Positions 26,222 to 34,443 of a stretch of DNA of 64,000 nucleotides are shown one piece after another. The position numbers were made by a program, and so were the translations under genes. Positions within the stretch are counted from its first letter, which is position 1. Every line of letters starts with the position of its first letter. This DNA comes from an uncultured Bacteroidales bacterium. Its GTDB lineage: Bacteria; Bacteroidota; Bacteroidia; Bacteroidales; Paludibacteraceae. The stretch covers positions 1 to 64,000 of the forward strand of contig CAKVBV010000003.1 of the NCBI GenBank assembly GCA_934725535.1. The letters are read 5' to 3'. The notes beneath the pieces are model-generated. The model was not told the origin of the DNA. It worked only from the letters and a program-made list of their open reading frames with translations, and ran no database searches.

Positions 26222-27214
26222 ATGGATACAATACAAGAGATTCGCAAACCCATACAAGCGGAATTTCGCCAATACGAACAGACCTTTGCGGATGCTTTAC
26301 AAACCGACAACAAACTGCTCTCTGAGGTCTTGGACTATATCCATTCTAAGCGCGGCAAGCAACTGCGTCCCATCCTTGTGCTCCTGTCTGCCGCCATCTG
26401 CCGTGGCATCACCGACAAGACCCTGCAGACCGCCGCTGCACTCGAGATGATGCACACCGCCTCTCTCATCCATGATGATGTAGTGGACGACTCGCCCCTG
26501 CGCCGCGGCACCGAGGCGGTACACACACAATGGACCAACAAAATAGCCGTCCTCACTGGCGACTACCTCCTTGCAAAAGTCATTGGTATTCTGGCAGATG
26601 TGCGCAACACCACCATACTCGCCACCGTCGCAAGCATGGGCAAGTCTCTCGCTTCCGGCGAACTGCTCCAACTCCACAGCGGACAGTCTATGTGGATAAC
26701 CGAAGACCAATACATGAAGGTCATCGAGCAGAAGACAGCCTGCCTCTTTGCCGCTTGCAGTGCGGCAGGAGCAGCCAGTTCCGGTGCCACTCCGCGGCAA
26801 ATCACTGCCCTGCGCCAGTTCGGATTGCAACTCGGTATGTGCTTCCAACTCAAAGACGATGTCCTCGACTACTCCGACATCGAAGACCTCGGCAAACCCA
26901 CCATGAGCGACATACGCGACGGCAAAGCCACCCTACCCCTCCTCATCTCCCTCACACGCGCCACACGCGAAGAAGCCGAGCATATCCGCGAACTGGCAGA
27001 GGGACTGGCTACCAAAGCGCAGTATATCAACCCTTTGGAGGCGTCCGAAGAAATCAAATCCTTCGTCCTCCGCTACGATGGCATCCGCTATGCCTACCAG
27101 CAGATGCAGCGGCACCGCAAGCGCGCCATAGAGGCTATCGCTATCCTCCCTGACGGCAAATACAAAAATGCCCTGATCTGTTTACTGGATTACGCTATCA
27201 ATCGTGTCTATTAG
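26222..27214 (+). CDS. Long-chain polyprenyl diphosphate synthase
   Basis: 330 residues. First Asp-rich motif LIHDDVVDDSPLRRG, second LKDDVLDYSD, IPP-binding region GKQLRPILVL, and late GKATLPLLISL. Small residues ahead of the first motif (ALEMMHTASLIHDD) are typical of enzymes making octaprenyl or longer chains for menaquinone. It begins 4 bp after the DUF6242-like gene and overlaps sufD tail-to-tail by 33 bp. It is a paralogue, not a copy, of the synthase at 22327. Confidence 0.9.
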   Translation: MDTIQEIRKPIQAEFRQYEQTFADALQTDNKLLSEVLDYIHSKRGKQLRPILVLLSAAICRGITDKTLQTAAALEMMHTASLIHDDVVDDSPLRRGTEAVHTQWTNKIAVLTGDYLLAKVIGILADVRNTTILATVASMGKSLASGELLQLHSGQSMWITEDQYMKVIEQKTACLFAACSAAGAASSGATPRQITALRQFGLQLGMCFQLKDDVLDYSDIEDLGKPTMSDIRDGKATLPLLISLTRATREEAEHIRELAEGLATKAQYINPLEASEEIKSFVLRYDGIRYAYQQMQRHRKRAIEAIAILPDGKYKNALICLLDYAINRVY

Positions 27215-27838
27215 TCGCTGTTGCACAGCCTCGTCGCGCACCTCACGCACCACATCGTCAAAGAACGCACACAGCAGCAGCCTGTAGGCGGTCTCTTTGT
27301 CTATGCACCTTTGCTGCATATAGAATATCGCCGACTCGTCCAATTGCCCCGTGGTTGCCCCATGGCTGGCTTTCACATCATCGGCATATATCTCCAACTG
27401 TGGCTCCGTGGTCATCATCGCCCCGCGCGACAGCAGTATATTCCTGTTCGTCTGATACGCCTCCACCTTCTGGGCATCGGGCAGTATCTTCAACTCCCCG
27501 CGAAACGAACCGCGCGCCTCATTATCAAGCACATACTTGAACAACTGCGACGAAAACCCGCCGCCCGCGTTGTGCAGCACCTGCGTCATCACGTGCATCT
27601 GTTGTTGCCTGCGCACTATCCCCATACCGTACAACTCGGTACGGCAGCCTTTTCCGTTCTGTTCCACCACAATCCGCGACTGCCACTGCGCGTCCGGTGC
27701 CGACTTGTCGTCCATGCACACCACGTGCAGACGCAGCGTCGAACCCTCTTCCTGCACCACATGCCAGTCCACTTGCGGCTCATTCACTACCACCCACTCG
27801 CGCGTCTCGCCCTTATGCAACACTATCTCCTTCGCCAT
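27182..27838 (-). CDS. sufD: Short SufD-like Fe-S cluster scaffold protein
   Basis: 218 residues containing the beta-helix core of SufB/SufD. The segment DDVKASHGATTGQLDESAIF with the His of SHGAT identifies the SufD type. The usual protein is ~430 residues; here the N-terminal half is missing and the gene starts just 10 bp after sufC, leaving no room for it. It would pair with SufC in the scaffold complex that builds and delivers Fe-S clusters. No sufB or sufS lies nearby. It may be a real minimal form or a remnant; clean codons and operon position favour function. Confidence 0.75.
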   Translation of the reverse strand: MAKEIVLHKGETREWVVVNEPQVDWHVVQEEGSTLRLHVVCMDDKSAPDAQWQSRIVVEQNGKGCRTELYGMGIVRRQQQMHVMTQVLHNAGGGFSSQLFKYVLDNEARGSFRGELKILPDAQKVEAYQTNRNILLSRGAMMTTEPQLEIYADDVKASHGATTGQLDESAIFYMQQRCIDKETAYRLLLCAFFDDVVREVRDEAVQQRLIDTIDSVIQ

Positions 27839-27848
27839 ACCGCCACCG

Positions 27849-28592
27849 CTATTGCTCGTTCAGAAACGCATACCCCTTCTCTTCCAACTCCAATGCCAAC
27901 TCTTTGCCCGCCGTCCTGACTATCCTTCCGTCCGCCAGCACATGCACAAAATCCGGCACGATATAGTCCAATAACCGCTGATAGTGCGTAATCACTATCG
28001 ACGCCGTCTTGGGGGTCTTCAGTTTGTTCACGCCTTCTGCCACGATGCGTAGCGCGTCTATATCCAAACCCGAATCCGTCTCGTCCAGTATCGACAGGCA
28101 CGGCTCCAGCATCGCCATCTGGAATATCTCGTTCCTTTTCTTCTCACCGCCCGAGAAACCCTCGTTCACCGACCTGTTAGTCAGTTTGTTATCCATACCC
28201 ACCAACGCCTTTTTCTCGCGCATCAACCGCAGAAACTCCGTGGCAGACAGCGGCTCCTGCCCATGATACTGCCGCTTCTCGTTCACTGCCGTCCGCAGGA
28301 AATTCACCATCGACACACCGGGTATCTCCACCGGATACTGAAACGACAGGAATATCCCCTCCCGTGCACGCACCTCCGGAGCCATCTCCAGCAGGTTCTT
28401 GCCGTTGAATAGCACCTCGCCTTCCGTCACCGTGTACGCGGGATTACCCACCAATACATTCGACAGCGTACTCTTTCCTGCGCCATTCGGACCCATTATC
28501 GCGTGCACCTCGCCCTCGTTGATGGTCAGGTTCACGCCTTTCAGTATCTCTTTGCCTGCTATCGAGGCATGTAAGTTCTTTATTTCGAGCAT
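27849..28592 (-). CDS. sufC: SufC, Fe-S cluster assembly ATPase
   Basis: 247 residues, ABC-type ATPase. Walker A is GPNGAGKST, the signature is [12 protein letters not shown] (SufC form), Walker B is [16 protein letters not shown], and the switch His is in VITHYQRLL. These wordings are specific to SufC. Its start overlaps the glutaminyl-cyclase-like gene by 13 bp and its stop is 10 bp before sufD. Cytoplasmic; powers cluster assembly on SufB/SufD. Confidence 0.96.
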   Translation of the reverse strand: MLEIKNLHASIAGKEILKGVNLTINEGEVHAIMGPNGAGKSTLSNVLVGNPAYTVTEGEVLFNGKNLLEMAPEVRAREGIFLSFQYPVEIPGVSMVNFLRTAVNEKRQYHGQEPLSATEFLRLMREKKALVGMDNKLTNRSVNEGFSGGEKKRNEIFQMAMLEPCLSILDETDSGLDIDALRIVAEGVNKLKTPKTASIVITHYQRLLDYIVPDFVHVLADGRIVRTAGKELALELEEKGYAFLNEQ

Positions 28593-29593
28593 ATTACGTT
28601 CATCACAGTCTCGCCGACTGCCTTTAATGTTTGTTTGTTGATATTGCGCATGTCATCGCGCTGCGTATGCCACCAGTCGGGGAACCCTGTCTCCGCATTA
28701 GGCTTATAATCAATAATATCCACGCACGGCACACCCGCTATCGTATTCACATAATAGTGGTCGTCCGTGATGGGATACGCATTCTGGTTCACGAAATACC
28801 GCCCGTATCCCAACTTAGCCGCCGTGCGCCACACCTTTTCCACGTATGGCTGCGCATACTGCACCGAGAAGTACTCCCTCGGGAAAGTCGCCGATGGGTC
28901 GCCCACCATATCCAGCAGCACCCCATACTGATACGCAACACGCTTATTCTTAGGCGTTTCCGCATAACGTCGCGCCCACATCTGACTCCCCAAACACCAT
29001 GTATCTTCCCTTTCCACCCCCGTATAATGGGCAGGGGTACCCATATCTTCACAATCGAAAAACACCACATCCACGGGCGGAAAAGTCGTCTCCGAACCCC
29101 GCAATGTCTGCAACTGACGCACCACCTCCAGCAGCACGCCCACGCCGCTCGCACCGTCATTGGCACCCGTCACCGGCAGAAAACGCTCATCATAATCCTC
29201 CTCTTCATCACTCCACGGACGGCAGTCCCAATGCGCACACAGCAGCACCGCCGGCTTATTCCCGTTTGTCCCCGATATATGCGCCACGATATTGCGCACA
29301 GGCTGCATATCTCCCTTATAATCAGTCATCTGCCCCTGTTGTTCCTCCACCTGTACACCCCACGCTGTCAGCCTGTCCACTATCCAGTCCCTGCACTCAC
29401 TGTGGGCTTCCGTCCCTGGCACACGCGCCCCGAAACCCACCTGGCTGTCCACATAAGCGTATGCCGAATCCGCCGAGAAATCGCACTTCATCACCGCAGT
29501 CTGAGTGGCAGAGTGCGGCTTACCGCCGCACCCTGCCAGACTGCCAATCAGGGCTAATGCCCCTATCATTCCTATTTTATCCCAAATTCTCAC
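28580..29593 (-). CDS. M28-family lipoprotein, probable glutaminyl-peptide cyclotransferase
   Basis: A 337-residue lipoprotein (lipobox LAGC, Cys22) of the zinc M28 fold. Metal and catalytic motifs in order: [18 protein letters not shown] (Asp), FFDCEDMG (Glu), LDMVGD (Asp), and DWWHTQRDD (His). Trp and Asp near these sites (WCLGSQMWA) match type II glutaminyl cyclases rather than aminopeptidases. In oral Bacteroidota such enzymes convert N-terminal Gln of exported proteins to pyroglutamate. It would act in the periplasm. It lies between prs and sufC, with 7 bp and -13 bp spacing. Confidence 0.85.
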   Translation of the reverse strand: MRIWDKIGMIGALALIGSLAGCGGKPHSATQTAVMKCDFSADSAYAYVDSQVGFGARVPGTEAHSECRDWIVDRLTAWGVQVEEQQGQMTDYKGDMQPVRNIVAHISGTNGNKPAVLLCAHWDCRPWSDEEEDYDERFLPVTGANDGASGVGVLLEVVRQLQTLRGSETTFPPVDVVFFDCEDMGTPAHYTGVEREDTWCLGSQMWARRYAETPKNKRVAYQYGVLLDMVGDPSATFPREYFSVQYAQPYVEKVWRTAAKLGYGRYFVNQNAYPITDDHYYVNTIAGVPCVDIIDYKPNAETGFPDWWHTQRDDMRNINKQTLKAVGETVMNVICSK

Positions 29594-29600
29594 ACCACCA

Positions 29601-30563
29601 TCAGTGGATATTCAACTCACTCACCGACCTGTGCTCCTGTATCGCCAGTATCGTCTCTGCTATCGGAGCCGCCAGCGACACGGTCTTCACTTTCGGGCAA
29701 CGGCTCACATCAAACGGTATCGAATCGGTGAACACCAGTTCTTCCAACTCCGACTCCATAATCCGCTTGCAAGCCTCGCCGGACATCAGCCCGTGCGTCA
29801 CCAATGCGCGCACCGACAATGCCCCTTCCTCTTTCATCACCTTCGCAGCCTTGCACAGCGTTCCCGCCGTATCCGCTATGTCGTCAATGATAATCACATT
29901 CTTTCCACGCACGTCGCCTAACACGCGCATCTCCGACACTTGGTTCGCCTCAGGACGGTGCTTGTAGCATATCACCATCGGCACCTCCACACCCGTGCTC
30001 GCATGCAGTTTCTTCGCAAACTCTGCCGCACGCTTGCTGCCGCCCACATCGGGCGACGCCACTATCAGATTATCCAAATGCAACGACTCCACGTATGACG
30101 CCAGCACGTTTGCTCCGTACAGGTGGTCAACAGGTATATCAAAGAATCCCTGTATCTGGTCAGCGTGCAAATCCACCGTTATCACACGGTCCGCACCCGC
30201 CACCTGAAGCATATTCGCGCACAGTTTCGCACCAATCGACACGCGCGGTTTGTCTTTCCTGTCCTGGCGCGCCCAACCGAAATACGGTATCACCGCTATC
30301 ACTTTGTACGCACTTGCCCTGCGCGCAGCGTCGATAGCGAGCAGCAACTCCATCAGGTTGTCGCTGTTCGGGCATGTGGACTGCACCAAGTACACCGACT
30401 GCCCGCGGACAGACTCTTCAAAACTCACCGCAAACTCCCCGTCAGAGAAGCGTGCAACGTTTACTTTACCCAGCGAACATCCCAAATGCTCGCAAATACG
30501 GGACGCCAACGGCTCCCCTTTTGAACCCGCAAATACCTTGTACGGACTGGCTTCGAATATCAT
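29601..30563 (-). CDS. prs: Ribose-phosphate pyrophosphokinase
   Basis: A 320-residue enzyme making PRPP from ribose 5-phosphate and ATP for nucleotide, His and Trp synthesis. Visible: FSDGEFAVSFEESVRG, the flexible-loop region YFGWARQDRKDKPR, ITVDLHADQIQGFFDIPVDH (metal site) and the PRPP loop NVIIIDDIADTAGTL. Full length. First gene of a four-gene minus-strand operon (prs, cyclase, sufC, sufD). Confidence 0.97.
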   Translation of the reverse strand: MIFEASPYKVFAGSKGEPLASRICEHLGCSLGKVNVARFSDGEFAVSFEESVRGQSVYLVQSTCPNSDNLMELLLAIDAARRASAYKVIAVIPYFGWARQDRKDKPRVSIGAKLCANMLQVAGADRVITVDLHADQIQGFFDIPVDHLYGANVLASYVESLHLDNLIVASPDVGGSKRAAEFAKKLHASTGVEVPMVICYKHRPEANQVSEMRVLGDVRGKNVIIIDDIADTAGTLCKAAKVMKEEGALSVRALVTHGLMSGEACKRIMESELEELVFTDSIPFDVSRCPKVKTVSLAAPIAETILAIQEHRSVSELNIH

Positions 30564-30599
30564 TGTAACTAACGTTGATTAGGCTCACCTTACGGACTG

Positions 30600-30630
30600 C
30601 AAATGTACTGCTTTTTCCGCACTTGCGCAA
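30600..30630 (-). promoter_or_regulatory. Promoter of the prs operon
   Basis: On the minus strand: TTG (30630-30628), 20-bp spacer, TACATTTG (30607-30600), 37 bp before the prs start. Confidence 0.85.
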
Positions 30631-30692
30631 TATCCCGAAAATAAAATCCGCAAAAAACAAATTCTTTCCTCGCGTATTTGTCGTGGTAAGTG

Positions 30693-30758
30693 TATGATAT
30701 TAGTATGAAATTAGTATGTGATTAGTATGTGATTAGTATGTGATTAGTATGTGATTAA
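30693..30758. repeat. 11-bp tandem repeat array, six units
   Basis: Six 11-bp units: TATGATATTAG, TATGAAATTAG, then four TATGTGATTAG(A). Preceded by GTGGTAAGTG. It lies between the divergent prs and acyl-CoA ligase promoters. Confidence 0.85.
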
Positions 30759-30825
30759 GCCGACCATTTCGAGACTATAGGCTCCACATCTGCCTTTCAC
30801 ACGCGGTAGTTCGGGAAATTTATCG

Positions 30826-30833
30826 TACCTTTG
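30826..30833 (+). promoter_or_regulatory. Likely -7 element for the acyl-CoA ligase gene
   Basis: TACCTTTG, 69 bp before the ATG. There is no TTG at the expected position, so it is weaker than the others in this window or activator-dependent. Confidence 0.6.
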
Positions 30834-30865
30834 CAGCCCGTTTGATAGAATATGTCTCATCATTT

Positions 30866-30900
30866 AATTCATAATTCATAATTCCTCATTCATAATTAAA
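30866..30900. repeat. 7-bp tandem array before the acyl-CoA ligase gene
   Basis: Five 7-bp units (AATTCAT, AATTCAT, AATTCCT, CATTCAT, AATTAAA) ending 1 bp before the ATG at 30902. Confidence 0.8.
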
Positions 30901-30901
30901 C

Positions 30902-32527
30902 ATGACCCATCATTATTTCTACTACCTCAATAACGCTATCCGCCGGCAATGGAACCGGCCCGCTCTCACCGACTATGGCGAGAACCGCGAATATACTTGG
31001 GGCGAAATGGCGCAAGCCATACTCCGTCTGCACGCCCTCTTCCGCCTGCTCGGAATACGCAAAGGCGACAAGATTGCCATTGCCTCACGCAACTGTTCCA
31101 ACTGGGTCATCGCATACCTCGCCATTGCCACCTACGAGGGTGTCGTAGTCAGTATCTTGCAGGACTTCAAGGCTGCCGACATCAGCAAACTCCTCACCCA
31201 TTCCGATGCACGCATGCTCTTCGTCGGACCCTATGTCTGGCGCGAACTGCAACACGAACCCCTCGCACAACTTGAGGCGGTCGTATCCATGGAGGACTTC
31301 ACCCTTCTGCGCCATGCAGACACCCTTGCCGGCATCTCGCGCGAAGCATGGGACGCTGCATGCCCCACCGCTGTACAACCCGAAGACATTCACTTCACCG
31401 CCGACCCCGATGCCTTGGCACTGCTCAACTACACCTCAGGCAGTACCGGCTCGCCCAAAGGCGTCATGCTCAGCGGACGCTCCCTCAGCAACAACGTCGA
31501 GGTCGGACTCACCCTGCTGCCTGTGGAGCCTGACCAACGCTTGGTCTCCATGCTCCCTCTCGCACACATGTTCGGACAAATCTGCGAGTTCCTCTATCCT
31601 ATGTGCGCGGGCACGCACATCTATTTCCTCACCAAGAGCCCGACACCGAGCGTACTGCTCAAGGCGTTGCAGGATGTGCAGCCCTATATGGTCGTTACCG
31701 TCCCGCTGGTCATTGAGAAGATTCACAAGAAGAATATCAACCCGCTTACCTCCCGTCCCGCTATCAAGTTCTGTTGGCGCACGCCCCTTCTCGGAGACAT
31801 CATACGGCGCAAAGTCAAGAATGCCCTCAAGAAGGCGTTTGGCGGCAACATACGTTACTTCCTCTGTGGAGGAGCCGCTATCAGCCCTATCGTAGAGAAA
31901 TGCCTTATCGACATACACTTCCCCGTATCCGTCGGCTATGGCATGACCGAGTGCGGACCGCTCATTGGAGGTTCCCACCCCAAGAACTTCGTAGCCCAAT
32001 CGGGAGGACGACCCGTAGCCAATATGGAGGTCAAGATAGCGGACATCAACTCGCAGGGCGTGGGTGAAATCCTTGTCCGCGGCGAAAACGTCATGATGGG
32101 CTACTACAAAAACGAGGATGCCACACGTGCCGCCTTCACCGAAGACGGGTGGATGCACACCGGAGACCTCGGATACATGGACAAGAAGCACAACATCTTC
32201 ATCAAAGGACGAAACAAGACCATGATTCTCGGCGCATCCGGCCAGAACATCTATCCTGAGGAGATAGAGGACAAACTCAACAATCAGGAGGGTGTCGGCG
32301 AGTCTATCATAGTGGAGCGCGAGGGCAAACTCGTAGGATTGGTCTTCCCTGACGAGCAGACCACCCGCAAATTCTCATTGGAAGAGATAGAGCGTCTGAT
32401 GAAAGAGAACCTGAAGAAACTGAACGCTCTCATACCATCTTACTCCCAAGTCAGCGACATCGAAATCAAGAAAGAGCCCTTCGAGAAAACCCCCAAGCGC
32501 AGCATCAAACGCTTCCTCTACAAGTAA
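30902..32527 (+). CDS. AMP-forming long-chain acyl-CoA synthetase
   Basis: 541 residues activating fatty acids to acyl-CoA through an acyl-adenylate. The phosphate loop is YTSGSTGSPKGVMLS (about residue 180), the adenine site is VGYGMTECGPLIGG, the hinge/motif A8 region is DGWMHTGDLGYMDKKHNIFIKGR, and the late catalytic Lys is in KTPKRSIKRFL. Length fits the FadD-like family. Membrane-associated or cytoplasmic; feeds phospholipid synthesis or fatty acid use. Single-gene transcript: a separate promoter follows. Confidence 0.93.
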   Translation: MTHHYFYYLNNAIRRQWNRPALTDYGENREYTWGEMAQAILRLHALFRLLGIRKGDKIAIASRNCSNWVIAYLAIATYEGVVVSILQDFKAADISKLLTHSDARMLFVGPYVWRELQHEPLAQLEAVVSMEDFTLLRHADTLAGISREAWDAACPTAVQPEDIHFTADPDALALLNYTSGSTGSPKGVMLSGRSLSNNVEVGLTLLPVEPDQRLVSMLPLAHMFGQICEFLYPMCAGTHIYFLTKSPTPSVLLKALQDVQPYMVVTVPLVIEKIHKKNINPLTSRPAIKFCWRTPLLGDIIRRKVKNALKKAFGGNIRYFLCGGAAISPIVEKCLIDIHFPVSVGYGMTECGPLIGGSHPKNFVAQSGGRPVANMEVKIADINSQGVGEILVRGENVMMGYYKNEDATRAAFTEDGWMHTGDLGYMDKKHNIFIKGRNKTMILGASGQNIYPEEIEDKLNNQEGVGESIIVEREGKLVGLVFPDEQTTRKFSLEEIERLMKENLKKLNALIPSYSQVSDIEIKKEPFEKTPKRSIKRFLYK

Positions 32528-32556
32528 CCCCTCGGATAACCACCTGTACAGAGAAC

Positions 32557-32587
32557 TTGCATATATGGGAAAAATGCACTACCTTTG
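32557..32587 (+). promoter_or_regulatory. Promoter of the SpmA-SpmB fusion gene
   Basis: TTG 32557-32559, 20-bp spacer, TACCTTTG 32580-32587, 54 bp before the start at 32642. Confidence 0.85.
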
Positions 32588-32641
32588 CGGTATCTATTCC
32601 GGAAGTTACACAAGGAGTAGAATATAGTTATTACGAGTGTT

Positions 32642-33874
32642 ATGGTACTCAACTATATTTGGATAGGGCTTATTCTGCTCGCGGTCTTAATGGGCTGCGT
32701 GCAGTTCTTCTGTTTCGGACAGAGCGACATCTTCTCCCTTATCCTCAACTCCACCTTCTCTTCCGCCAAGACCGGCTTCGAGATTTCTATCGGACTCACT
32801 GGCGTACTCGCACTATGGATGGGTTTTCTCAATGTGGGAGAGAAAGGCGGAGTAGTCAATACCCTGTCGCACGGAGTAGCACCATTCTTCCGGCGTATCT
32901 TTCCAGAGATACCCGGCAATCATCCTGTCTTCGGCACAATGTTTATGAACATCTCCGCCAATATGCTCGGACTGGACAACGCCGCCACTCCTATGGGTCT
33001 GAAGGCGATGGAGGAGTTGCAAGAACTGAATACCGACAAGCAAAAAGCAAGCAACGCTATGATTATGTTTGTCGTATTAGGTGCCAGCGGGCTCACACTG
33101 ATACCCACTACTATCATGGCATACAGGGCGCAATTGGGTGCTGCCAACCCTGCCGATGTCTTCCTGCCACTCGTGGTGGCTACGTATTTCTCCACGATAG
33201 CGGGGCTCATCTCGTGCTGTGTGGCACAGCGTATCCGTATATGGGACAAGGTCATTCTGGGTACTATACTCGGCATTACCGCTCTGGTGGCTCTGCTGAT
33301 TTTCTTTGCCGTGCGTCTGCCCGAAGAGCAACTGACCGCAGTATCCACCTTGGTGGCTGCCGTATCGCTCTTAGGTGTGATATGCTGGTTTGTCATTCAG
33401 GCTATGGTCAAACGCATCAATGTGTATGACGCCTTTATCGATGGAGCCAAAGACGGTTTCAAGACAGCCGTCGGCATCATACCGTACCTGATTGCCATAT
33501 TGGTGGCGGTGGGTATGTTCCGCGCCAGTGGTGCTATGGGACTGATAGAAGGAGGTCTGGCACATCTCTTCGCATGGTGCGGTCTCAATCCCGATATGGC
33601 AGGCGCAGTACCTACGGCACTTATGAAACCGCTTTCAGGCAGCGGCGCAAGAGGGCTGATGATAGAAGCGATGACCACATACGGGGCGGACTCGTTGGTG
33701 GGACGATTGTGCTGTATCCTGCAAGGTACTACCGACACAACGTTTTATGTACTGGCAGTCTATTTCGGCAGCGTGGGTATCAAGCAGACAAGGCATGCCG
33801 TAGTCTGCTGTCTGATAAGTGATTTCGCTGGTATCATTGCCGCTTTTGTGGTGGGTAGTCTGTTCTTCGGCTGA
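32642..33874 (+). CDS. SpmA-SpmB fusion, nucleoside-recognition (Gate) domain membrane protein
   Basis: 410 residues with about ten hydrophobic segments. Two halves each carry the nucleoside-recognition pattern: first GFEISIGLTGVLALWMGFLN with NISANMLGLDNAATPMG, then DGFKTAVGIIPYLIAILVAV with GARGLMIEAM and QGTTDTTFYVLAVYFGS. These match sporulation proteins SpmA and SpmB, fused here as usual in Bacteroidota, which do not sporulate. Transport role is suspected, substrate unknown. Followed 43 bp later by ybeY, likely cotranscribed. Confidence 0.9.
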   Translation: MVLNYIWIGLILLAVLMGCVQFFCFGQSDIFSLILNSTFSSAKTGFEISIGLTGVLALWMGFLNVGEKGGVVNTLSHGVAPFFRRIFPEIPGNHPVFGTMFMNISANMLGLDNAATPMGLKAMEELQELNTDKQKASNAMIMFVVLGASGLTLIPTTIMAYRAQLGAANPADVFLPLVVATYFSTIAGLISCCVAQRIRIWDKVILGTILGITALVALLIFFAVRLPEEQLTAVSTLVAAVSLLGVICWFVIQAMVKRINVYDAFIDGAKDGFKTAVGIIPYLIAILVAVGMFRASGAMGLIEGGLAHLFAWCGLNPDMAGAVPTALMKPLSGSGARGLMIEAMTTYGADSLVGRLCCILQGTTDTTFYVLAVYFGSVGIKQTRHAVVCCLISDFAGIIAAFVVGSLFFG

Positions 33875-33917
33875 GCCATGCAAATCACACATCGCATATC
33901 GTAAATTGCAAATACTT

Positions 33918-34328
33918 ATGATACAATTTATCTGTGACAATATCGAGATGCCCGTGTTCGACAGGGTACGTGCAGAACGATGGATACGCTCTGTGGCAGC
34001 CGACTATGGTTTTACCGTGGGCGATATTACCTACATCTTCTGCGGTGACGCAAAGATACTGGCTGTTAATCGTGAGTTCCTGCAGCACGACTACTACACC
34101 GATGTCATCACGTTTGACTACTCTACGCGCGACCGCCTCAGCGGGGACATCTTCATATCGCTCGATACGGTCCGCAGCAATGCTGCCCAAGCGGGGACCA
34201 CTTTTGAGCAGGAACTGCACCGTATTCTCATACACGGTATCCTCCACCTCACTGGGCAAGGCGACAAGACTCCCGAAACCAAAGTCCAAATGACCGCCAA
34301 GGAAGACGCAGCCCTCGCCAAACTATAA
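33918..34328 (+). CDS. ybeY: Endoribonuclease YbeY, rRNA maturation factor
   Basis: A 136-residue metalloprotein needed for 16S rRNA 3'-end processing and ribosome quality control. The zinc motif is HGILHLTGQGDKT: two His (HGILH) are present, while the third ligand, His in many bacteria, is replaced by Asp in the GDK segment, as I recall for Bacteroidota. ITFDYS and SGDIFISLDTV are also typical. I start at ATG 33918; the longer frame from 33819 lies inside the preceding gene. Followed by a strong bidirectional terminator. Confidence 0.93.
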   Translation: MIQFICDNIEMPVFDRVRAERWIRSVAADYGFTVGDITYIFCGDAKILAVNREFLQHDYYTDVITFDYSTRDRLSGDIFISLDTVRSNAAQAGTTFEQELHRILIHGILHLTGQGDKTPETKVQMTAKEDAALAKL

Positions 34329-34330
34329 GT

Positions 34331-34359
34331 TATCCTCTCGCTATCCACTCGTTAATCAC
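34331..34359. repeat. Inverted copy of the 11-bp array tail
   Basis: This 29-bp stretch is the reverse complement, with 3 mismatches, of 7150-7178, the tail that follows the first 11-bp array. It lies alone here, without the array. Confidence 0.6.
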
Positions 34360-34369
34360 CCAGACAAAG

Positions 34370-34428
34370 CACGAGGCTGCCTATTGAATGTAGGCAGCCT
34401 CGTGATGATAGCCGATTGCTATTTTTTG
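34370..34428 (+). terminator. Double hairpin terminator between convergent genes
   Basis: A perfect 14-bp stem (34370-34383 with 34391-34404, core GAGGCTGCC) with a 7-nt loop, then a second hairpin ATAGC-cgatt-GCTAT followed by TTTTT for the plus strand. The large stem can also stop the minus-strand transcript of the Ig-like protein gene. Confidence 0.9.
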
Positions 34429-34443
34429 TCTTTATGGTCTGTC

